The position numbers and the translations under genes are program-made. The notes under the pieces were generated by a model, which worked only from the letters and a program-made list of their open reading frames with translations, had not been told where the DNA came from and did not search any database. Of a DNA stretch of 64,000 nt, positions 56,722-64,000 are shown one piece after another. The stretch's first letter is position 1; each line of letters opens with the position of its first letter. The stretch is taken from NCBI GenBank assembly GCA_002914805.1, contig JXTB01000100.1:231866-295865 (forward strand), written 5' to 3'. Source of the DNA: Parasponia andersonii. Lineage: Eukaryota; Streptophyta; Magnoliopsida; Rosales; Cannabaceae.

Positions 56722-58466
56722 TTCTCAGCCTTGCCCGAATTCTCTCTCTCTCTCTTTCTCTCTGTTTTACGTGTAACATGGCTAGGATTACTGTACAATT
56801 TTTTCTCTCGTATATCTTATATATATAGGGCCTAAAACTACTATTCCCAGTCCATTTAGGATTGGATTTGTTCTCCAATTTGGGCTTTGAGTGTATTTTT
56901 ATAAATATATCTAACTCAAGTAACTTATTTATAAAAATACCAATTTCTACGTAGAATCATTATTTTACACAGTTTTATGAAACTAATTTCATAAATATCA
57001 CCAACTAATTAATGAGTTTTGTCAAACTAGACAAAAGATCTTATGGATTCAAATAATCTAAGCTCCAATAGTATAATAAATATATAATAACTCTTATTAT
57101 AGTATTTATATAAATACTATTAGTAAAGGGGACACTCCACTAAAGGCCCAATACTACACTCTTAAATTAAATGCTATACCATTTATAGAGAATTAATCAA
57201 CTAGCTTTGATTAACTGATCCATCTAGCATATTCTATACCACATATAGAATCTCTATTCAATGCCGTAGTTGGATACATGAAATTACCATAATACCCCTT
57301 CAACACATATTTACCTTTAAGTTACCATCTTTCTATCAAGGAATAATATTGTCGATAATTTTGTTCTCAATGGCTATTTAGATAAAATTATCAATCAATT
57401 CACAAAGTAAATACTAAAATTTTAGATTTAATTATCCCATGAATCTTGAAAGACTTTAAAGTGGTATTTATATATAGTATCATTAACTATTTGATGTTCC
57501 CGTCAATTCATAAATTATAACCTCCAATATACCAGAGTTCGCCTTTAATTTCACAGAGGCTAGTCTTTTAACAAATCAAAAGGCTATAACCTATGAAAGC
57601 AAGTCCAATCAGACATCAAGGATTAAGATCTACATGCTAAGAGCTAGTTTATGGGAATATAAGAATTAAGTTACGATACTCTAATTCTTTATATTACCTA
57701 GTCCAGTTCAGTACATATAACTTATTCTTTATATTACTTATTTATGTTGTACGTTGTCCAAATACTTTAATGATTTAAGATACATCATTCCTGTTGAGAT
57801 AAAAAAAAACACTACAATCTTTAGTTTATAAAGTATTCTATCTTTATTTACAGATTGTGAACTAATTAATTTAGACTTAGATAAAAAAATACAAGTCTCC
57901 CATAATTAACACTTAATCATGTTTATTTTTTTATATACAAATAAAGTCATAAAATCTTTTTCAAATAAATAAACTATTCAACTGAGATAGCTTAATCTAG
58001 CAAATATCATAATTACATATAAGAGAAAGTTGTTTATACTAAAAAGGTAAAATTGAAAATCTTCTTTTTAGGGCAAATATCCCAACATGGGGTATCAAGT
58101 ATTGTACTGAATTTTTAATACCAATACATGTGACATATGATTTGTCTCAACTCAATTGATGATAATATTTAATTTATTTATGATAAATTTTAATATAATA
58201 ATTAGATGGTGACAACTCACATGTATATATATATATATATGCGTCAATTTAATAGGTAATTTTTTTCTTACCTATCTATATATACTATTTGGCCAATTAA
58301 AATTGGCCACACATGTATTTTCATGTTAAAATGAGATAAGAAAAATATTAAATAATGAGAATGTATTTTTGTTCTTTTTTTCAACTACTCAAATTATGGT
58401 CGTTATTAGATCATGATCCAAAGGCTAAAAAAATCCTATGGATAAGTTAAAAAAATGATTGGATTG

Positions 58467-58500
<34 letters not shown>
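56246..58500. mobile_element. ~2.2-kb insertion splitting the R3 copy
   Basis: The R3 match breaks off at about 56245 and resumes at about 58500, so the intervening DNA is inferred to be an insertion. It contains CT tracts (56697-56722, 56740-56762), TA tracts (56399-56419, 58469-58501) and, from about 57100 to 57970, noncoding DNA that looks like Copia 3' untranslated sequence. No coding domain or clear termini were found. The right border coincides with the TA tract. Confidence 0.4.
56697..56762. repeat. (CT)n microsatellite pair
   Basis: Two CT tracts separated by about 17 bp. They generate Ser/Leu and Arg/Glu-rich spurious frames on the two strands (56501-56878). Confidence 0.95.
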
Positions 58501-58505
<5 letters not shown>

Positions 58506-58760
58506 TATAATTGAATCAGGATTGAGAAAAAAATATCATTAATTTCTAATAAGATTTAGTGAGTCTAATAGTTATTATAAGTCTATTAAATCTTATAGTT
58601 GATTTGGTTCATGTAGTTCAACTACATCAGTAAATTCATACATAATTAATATAAATTACTAAATGAATTTACAATAGCTAAATAAAGAATCCAACTTTAT
58701 TTTGTTCACTACAAATAATTTATTTAATCACAAAATAAATTATCTAGGTTTTCTATGAAT
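58500..58760 (-). repeat. LTR-like repeat R3, - strand copy, proximal half
   Basis: Its reverse complement matches about 18600-18880 (GTAAATTCATTTAGTAATTT, AGATTTAATAGACTTATAA, CAATTATAAGTTT). Confidence 0.6.
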
Positions 58761-59570
58761 CCCGCTCATGATCATAAAATAGATATTACACAATTAAATG
58801 AACTTTTTTAAATCTATAAAAAAGTATATTAAAATATCCCACAAATTTTATTATTTATTAGGATATCTACAATATGCTTTTTAAAGCACTTGTTCTTAAA
58901 ATAATTTATTCATGTGAGACAAATTGTGTTTTCATTCGCCATTTCGACGAAAATGATAAGGAGCATCAAATCATCTAGAATTATTATATATCAATCTTAA
59001 ACAAAGAGGAAGTTATACCTAAAGGGCCTACCAGGCCATTCAAGATGAAAAAATGAACTTCCGATTGTTTTCAAAATTAAATCTTATTTTTTATTGTATG
59101 TTGTCTATCTAAGTAAATACTATATTCTCTAAAATATCTTAAAATGCATTATTCTAGAGCAAATCTCAGACTATTGCTGCTACTACCACGTGCAACACCC
59201 CGCCACTACTGTCAGTCTACCCTGGCAACACCTTCGTTAAACTGAAATAAAAAAATTACTATCATAGACATACTTTTTCGTTCGCTTCTCGTGGCTCAGA
59301 AAATTTTCAAATGTAATCAAAAATTTTTAACTCCGTTCGAACATGATCAATTGTCTTTTCGACACTGTCTTCTTCACTTTTGTCTTTTTTTGACCAGGGC
59401 CAAAATTTGGGTAACTTTTAGTATTCTGAAATTTTTATTAAAATGATAGTCATAGTTTTATAAATAGTTTACAATTGTCTTTTTTTTTCATTTAATGCTC
59501 TAAAAAAAGGTCCCCAGACAAAGAGAGGTGTCATGATCATGGTAAGGATCCCCATATTTCATTGCATTAG
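58761..59570. other. Gene-free stretch
   Basis: Nothing recognised. A GC-richer patch at 59180-59240 has no coding motif. Confidence 0.3.
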
Positions 59571-59715
59571 AATGAGCCACTAGATTATACTTCAAACCAG
59601 AGCTAGCGTCCACTTGACGGGGTTCGGAAAACGTTCGATCGTCTCATGGTAGCTTTACTACAGGAAGTCAATCACGGATTTGCCAGTTTGAGGGTATGTC
59701 AATATGATTGGTACT
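59571..59715 (-). pseudogene. LRR relic of an RPP13-like CNL gene
   Basis: The - strand reads YPQTGKSVIDFL, two stops, SYHETIERFPNPVKWTLALV, stop, SII. This parallels YPRTYEIHVGLPVEKLPQ and ISPNLVKLTLAHTGLKYDPM of the intact paralogue at 63985-63870, and the nucleotide text (CAACTTGACGAGATTGGGAG against CCACTTGACGGGGTTCGGAA) is clearly related. At least three in-frame stops show it is dead. Nothing else of the gene survives beside it. Confidence 0.75.
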
Positions 59716-60877
59716 ATAACTATTGTTGAACCAAAATAATTCACAGCTAAAAATTCAAGGGATTAAATGCAACAATTGCCGCATGGTAGCTTTTCCCCCC
59801 AAAACTCTTCTGAACACAAATACAAGGCATCATACTTGTTTCTTCCTGATCTGATTCATCTTCTTGATTTTGCAATCTATTTCATTTAGTCAATCTCCCG
59901 AGCTGAAGTAACGATGGAATCAGGTACAGAAGTTGAATAATTAGGGGAAAAAAACATTAAGAATAGTAAGAGTTGAGATTGAACAAAACACGACTATGAA
60001 AAGCTGTGAAAGAGAGAATGGCTGTTCAGAGGCTCACCTACAGTGAGGTGACGAGGCACCAAGCTGAGGTTCACCACTTCTTCGAGTATATGCAACCCCA
60101 ATATCTAAATCCTTTTTGTCTAGCAAAATTAAGCATCAAAAGAAAACCCAATAAGATACAAGAACTAAGTAAAATAAATAAGTATAATCAAGCAAAGGTT
60201 TGAACTCATGCTAGCCATCTTTGTGTGCGTGTGTCTGTGTGTGAGAGAGAAACAGAGAGGGCAGAAACGTGTTTAGATGTGTGACTTAGTCCCAAAATAT
60301 AAAATTCGGATGAGGAGAAAGAAAGATTCAGCAAGAAACAATAATACATGCAATTGACACTTCATGACCACACAACAAAGGAAAGAAATGCACAGTAACT
60401 ATTGAAGACTCCAATCCCTGTTGTCAACCCGAAAAACTTGGCATCATGATTTTAAAACAATGAAATCCCAATTGCGACATAAGAGACCACTTTTTTGGTA
60501 TCAAAGTTTTCCTATATAAAGAGCATAGAAATCACTACCTAGTGCAATTTTCATTCTCTTCGGTCTCCATAGTAGCAATGCATTTCTCGTGTCTACCAAC
60601 TTCAACATTTCCTGCAACTGGTGAGGAAGGAACTTGAATATTATGAGAGAGAAAGGCCGAGTTCAGGGGCAAGCATTGCACTAACATAAGCCTACTTGAT
60701 GGAAATGAGTGCTTAAAATTGTTCCAATCTAGAACTATAAGAATTGTTTTTCCATCAGTAACATAAGGCTTCTTGCTTCCAGATCTTCTCCCCAGAAATT
60801 TTCTCAGATTTTTTTTGGTAAGGAACATTTGTTTGAGAAGATTTTTTAAGAAAAATCATAAGAAAGGCGAAAGGTTA

Positions 60878-60910
<33 letters not shown>

Positions 60911-61284
60911 CACAATGACGGCCACTAAACCTATTGCCAGTGCAATGTCACGATAACTAACTTTAAATTTGTAGACAACCCCCCACTATTTGACTCCCAT
61001 AGACAAGATCTTTCGCACCCTATTTTCATAATTCATATATCAAGAATAGTGGAGAAAGACAACAAAATTTACACAGCTCAATTTAATTTGAGGACAAAGC
61101 TTTGGCTAGATTTCCAGGCTATATATAGAAACACTTTCTAATTCTCACCACCTTGAAAGAATATTCATACTCAACCAAGAATCTAAAACACACATTTCTA
61201 ATCGTGCCCAAACTTGTACAAATCCCCGCCTTCGTCAACCCATTCTTCAACTCTTCAGAGGGCTTCTTTACTTGAATCACCATT
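59716..61284. other. Gap between the two CNL relics, no recognised gene
   Basis: The + frame 60006-60203 (starting MKERMAVQRLTYSEV) and the - frame 60535-60828 (97 residues, SGSKKPYVTDGKTILIVLDW) are not recognised. Either could be a fragment of an expressed gene, because base composition here is less AT-rich than elsewhere. A GT-rich tract is at 60220-60246 and a poly-A of 29 at about 60880-60908. Confidence 0.3.
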
Positions 61285-61400
61285 TTCTAGAGGGAGACCT
61301 TGAGTTGCAGAAGACCTCCTCTTAAATAAACCATTTCAAACCATACAAAGGCATCACTACTGTGAAGGATCCTTAAATTGGTAACCCTTAGAGAGTCAAC
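61285..61400 (-). pseudogene. LRR relic of an RPP13-like CNL gene, second fragment
   Basis: The - strand reads LRVTNLRILHSSDAFVWF, then EMVYLRGGLLQLKVSL and a stop. This parallels LPNLRTLHLDRDAFLGF and EMVCSRGGFPRLESLSL of the paralogue at 63840-63760. It corresponds to a part of the protein downstream of the 59571 relic yet lies to its right, which is upstream on this strand. The two fragments therefore come from different copies or a rearranged one. Confidence 0.7.
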
Positions 61401-62639
61401 ACAGGGTCATCCGAAAGAAATGCAGGAGGCAATGTCAAAATTAAAGAGGGTAGAGCTTACCGTGACATTACAATATCGACACCGATTACAAAGATGGGTA
61501 CAACACTTGCATGTTTCGGTGGTATGATAATTTAAACTGGGAACTTATGTACTAAGTATATCGGTTTATATATATCGGTTTTTATAGTGAGTATATCTAG
61601 TTATATACTGGTCATTTTGCTACACCATTAGAAAAACGGACATCAACTTAAAACGAGCTAAAATTTGGTCATTAATTTAAACTTCTTTAATTTGAGTGCA
61701 TCCCAGCTAGGTCCCAACTGCCCAAACTATATCACATTACTCAAAAATTAAATCTGGTTTACATCAAATATCATCAATACCAACTTCCTCAAAAATTAAA
61801 ACTAGTTTACATCAAATATCATCAATACCAACTTCTATAAATTGAGTACATCCCAACTAGGTTGACACTTACCAAAACTATATCAAAATACATAACTCAA
61901 AGTTTATGGTTGGTACTTAAATTATATTTTTGTTAACATTTTAAGACATTTCTATTAGAGGTGGGCTTTGGACCTTGAGTCCTTAATATCTTTTAATTCT
62001 TTGCCCCAAACTTATTAAGCTCTGGTTTTTTTCTTTGCAATGATAGAAGTTGACATAATGTTTTTTAAATATAAAGTTTTCAGTCTATATAGAAATTTTT
62101 TTTTTGTCTTTTCTTTTTTATATACGTTTATTGATATAAAGTCACGCAAGAAAAAATTTAAAATTTTAAACTTAATTTTACAAACTAGTTATTGTTAGTT
62201 GTGCCTATTATTCATGCCTACGTCAGCCAGGGCACAGTCACTAATCATGTCATTTTGTGTTGTGTCAGCTTGTAACTGTGTCGTCACTTTAGTTCCAGCT
62301 CGTTTTAACACCACTAATCTATGATACCGGAGATTTTGAGGAGTTTTCTTTTTCTGATTTATGTAGAAATTGGTCCACTTGGCGGATGATATGATGATCC
62401 TTTTGCAATAAAATTCTTTTCAGCTCCTATTTAAAAGGAAAAAAAAAATTCATATATTTACACAATATTGTCTATACAATATTTTGTAGCTATAACATTA
62501 ATTCCAATATTATGTATCTATAAAATTAATTCTTAAATTAATTTGAAAATAATAATTTTATAAGATAAAACATAAAAATGGATACAATTAAGAACAAAAG
62601 TAAATATGCTCGATAATGGCACCAGAACAACATGCTCTC
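61401..62639. other. Gene-free stretch with local duplications
   Basis: TATATATCGG words (61560-61580) and a version of the dispersed ACATCWACTTAA motif (61640-61692) precede the tandem repeat listed separately. No gene recognised from 61890 to 62639. Confidence 0.35.
61740..61835. repeat. Two-copy tandem duplication, 48-bp unit, nested in a larger one
   Basis: CTCAAAAATTAAAWCTRGTT starts both units (61740-61787 and 61788-61835). The flanks at 61681-61735 and 61828-61885 (TTGAGTRCATCCCARCTAGG) are also duplicated, so at least two duplication events are layered. Confidence 0.9.
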
Positions 62640-62699
62640 AACAACATGCAAAATTACTATGGGTGTGATTACTTGTGAAAGTCGACGAACCAAATTTTG

Positions 62700-63189
62700 A
62701 TAGCAGGCCTAGTCTACCTACGGCAATATCTCCTTTTGAGGTAGCCTATGCCACACCTCCTAAAGTACTATGGGTGTGATTAACTTGCACGATCTCCATG
62801 GTAAGCACTCCTCTACAGAGTAGCTTGTTAACATCCATCAAGTCCAAGAAGAGGTGCGGCAACAACTAGAGGAATTCAACTCGAAATATAAGGCTATTGC
62901 AAACCAACATCATCACAAGAAAGTTTTCTTGGTAACTTGTTGATGATTCATTTGCAAAAGGACATTTTCCATTGGGGATATGAAGCAAAGCCCGAGACAA
63001 GAAGCCTGGTCCATTTCGTGTTCTTAAACAAATTTACAAAAACACCAAGGTGATTGATCTTCCTCCCAAAATGGGCATCTCTTTTACTTCCAAAGTGATT
63101 GAAATCTTTGAGTATTTCATGCTTGCCGAGCACTATCTTCATTCCACCAAACTTAAGGGCAAGTTTTCTCCAAGTGATAGACAAATCTA
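62700..63189 (+). pseudogene. Ty3/Gypsy (chromovirus) integrase C-terminus, broken
   Basis: In shifting frames the + strand reads TAISPFEVAYATPP (62720-62761), VNIHQVQEEVRQQLEEFNSK and YKAIANQHHHKKVF (62828-62929), then GPFRVLKQI and VIDLPPKMGIS (63007-63080), SKVIEIFEYF and a stop at 63189. This is the order of a chromovirus integrase end: 'SPFEVVYG', 'VR..L...N.KYK...D..R....F', 'GP(Y/F).(I/V)L..I', 'DLP..MGIS..F.V.D'. Frameshifts and deletions have destroyed it. No LTR was identified. Confidence 0.65.
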
Positions 63190-63497
63190 AAAATGGCCAA
63201 AGCCAAGGGCATTTTCTAAGCCCGAGTCATCACTTCCAAGTTTTGCCAATGCTTAATGTTTCTTAGTTTTTTTTTCCCTCTAATTTTCAGAAGCTACATA
63301 AGTAATATTTGCCAAGTATTGTAGACAAACATTCATTAGAGTTAATCTGATATAATAAGTTTATCAGTTTTTCATAGAAGTAAATTCTTTTACTTGAGAT
63401 AATTCGTGTTTATATTCACTATTATTGAAATATATTATGCAATCAAAAGGAATAAATCTCAAAAACTTGGTAAATTTAAAAAAGTACCTGGAGAATG
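63190..63497. other. Short gap before the CNL paralogue
   Basis: AT-rich and gene-free. On the - strand it would hold the 3' untranslated region of the paralogue. Confidence 0.4.
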
Positions 63498-64000
63498 TCA
63501 CTTTGAGGTATTTAGAAATACAAGCGAAGGCACATGCTTGACCTTGTAAAAGTCGACTCCTCCTTCGCCAACCCTATATTTGAACTCAATAGGCATCCTT
63601 TCAACCATGATTTCCTTAACAGTAATAACGTGCTTCAAACCATCGGGAAGTGTCATCAATCTTTTGCAACATCTAATATTTAAACGGCAAAGACTAGGTA
63701 AGGCCCCTTCCTCCACTTGCCATTCCTCTAAGTAAAAGAGCTCCACGAGGGAAAGTGATTCGAGTCGCGGAAAACCTCCTCTCGAACAAACCATTTCAAA
63801 CCCTAAGAAGGCATCACGATCAAGGTGAAGTGTCCTTAAATTTGGTAGCTTTTGCAATGTTGCCATTGGATCATACTTTAAACCTGTATGTGCTAGTGTC
63901 AACTTGACGAGATTGGGAGAAATTTGATCCTCTTGTGGTAGCTTTTCTACAGGCAATCCCACATGGATTTCGTAAGTTCGAGGGTATCTTAAAATGATCG
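63498..64000 (-). CDS. CNL disease-resistance protein, LRR C-terminus, continues off the window
   Basis: The - strand frame is open from the window edge to a stop at 63498 and encodes about 166 residues of the end of an RPP13-like receptor. LRRs are regular: GLPVEKLPQEDQISPNLVKL, LAHTGLKYDPMATLQKLPNL, EEWQVEEGALPSLCRLNI and LPDGLKHVITVKEIMVERMP, then the family's closing EFKYRVGEGGVDFYKVKHVP. The VEEGALPSL and FYKVKHVPS blocks are diagnostic of this clade. No stop interrupts it, so it may be a working gene whose NB-ARC lies beyond 64000. The ATG-like position inside (63962) is actually a GTG codon, so the reading frame should be extended to the edge. It opposes the strand of the central CNL gene. 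Confidence 0.9.
   Translation of the reverse strand, partial: IILRYPRTYEIHVGLPVEKLPQEDQISPNLVKLTLAHTGLKYDPMATLQKLPNLRTLHLDRDAFLGFEMVCSRGGFPRLESLSLVELFYLEEWQVEEGALPSLCRLNIRCCKRLMTLPDGLKHVITVKEIMVERMPIEFKYRVGEGGVDFYKVKHVPSLVFLNTSK

Noticed and set aside
56501..56878. Open frames on both strands around a CT tract
   Set aside because: Produced by the dinucleotide repeat and its complement.
60006..60203. Start of the frame (MAVQRLTYSEV) loosely like a cytochrome b5 N-terminus
   Set aside because: The similarity covers about ten residues, the haem-binding HPGG is absent, and the frame runs into A-rich noncoding DNA.
60535..60828. 97-codon - strand frame between the CNL relics
   Set aside because: Not matched to any known domain and not part of the NLR. 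Kept only as a remark in the gap entry.
1..64000. CRISPR arrays, bacterial operons, rRNA genes or organelle-derived segments
   Set aside because: No regularly spaced repeats with unique spacers, no Shine-Dalgarno-linked genes and no recognisable rRNA or plastid/mitochondrial gene sequence were seen.

Overview
The window is AT-rich nuclear DNA from a flowering plant, most likely a eudicot. The evidence is a coiled-coil NB-ARC-LRR (CNL) resistance-gene family of RPP13-like type, plant Copia and Gypsy retroelements, PIF/Harbinger- and hAT-type MITEs, a tRNA-derived SINE, GT-AG introns with pyrimidine-rich acceptors, and long CT and AT microsatellites. I cannot name a species. One ambiguous base (n at 47203) suggests a draft assembly. 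There are no operons, CRISPR arrays, rRNA genes or functional tRNA genes.

Layout. 1-29,000 is almost entirely repeats: a Tekay-like Gypsy LTR (1-2154), a Harbinger-type MITE carrying a younger SINE with an 18-bp target-site duplication (3361-4498), an 851-bp foldback MITE with a 5-bp duplication (6056-6916), further foldbacks, an LRR relic of a resistance gene (10396-10563), a perfect 18-bp-stem hairpin (11971-12016), a second Gypsy LTR in reverse (12304-14731), a decayed En/Spm-associated gene (21123-21644), and a putative promoter with spliced 5' leader (28250-29580).

The central gene is one CNL read on the + strand. Exon 1 (29581-30634) encodes the coiled coil and the first half of NB-ARC. 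Exon 2 (40316-42087) encodes the rest of NB-ARC and the LRRs. A GT-AG phase-1 intron of 9681 bp joins them in frame to give 941 residues. That intron holds a near-complete antisense Copia element (33827-37879, 5-bp TSD GTTAT, 4-kb body with YVDD and PBS), itself inserted in the LTR of an older Copia relic. The predicted protein keeps the P-loop but has lost the kinase-2 aspartates, a normal GLPL motif and the MHD histidine-aspartate pair. It is therefore either a decaying gene or a switch-dead NLR. The intron arrangement resembles Arabidopsis RPP7, where an intronic Copia controls the choice between full-length and prematurely polyadenylated transcript.

42,100-59,500 returns to repeats: a tandem 3' duplication, Copia 3'-end relics, two pairs of dispersed direct repeats, an hAT-like MITE and an LTR-like family interrupted by a 2.2-kb insertion. 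59,500-64,000 is the edge of a second resistance-gene cluster on the - strand: two broken LRR relics, a Gypsy integrase relic on the + strand, and the intact LRR C-terminus of a paralogue (63498-64000) running off the window. The window looks like one expanding and decaying NLR cluster embedded in nested transposons.
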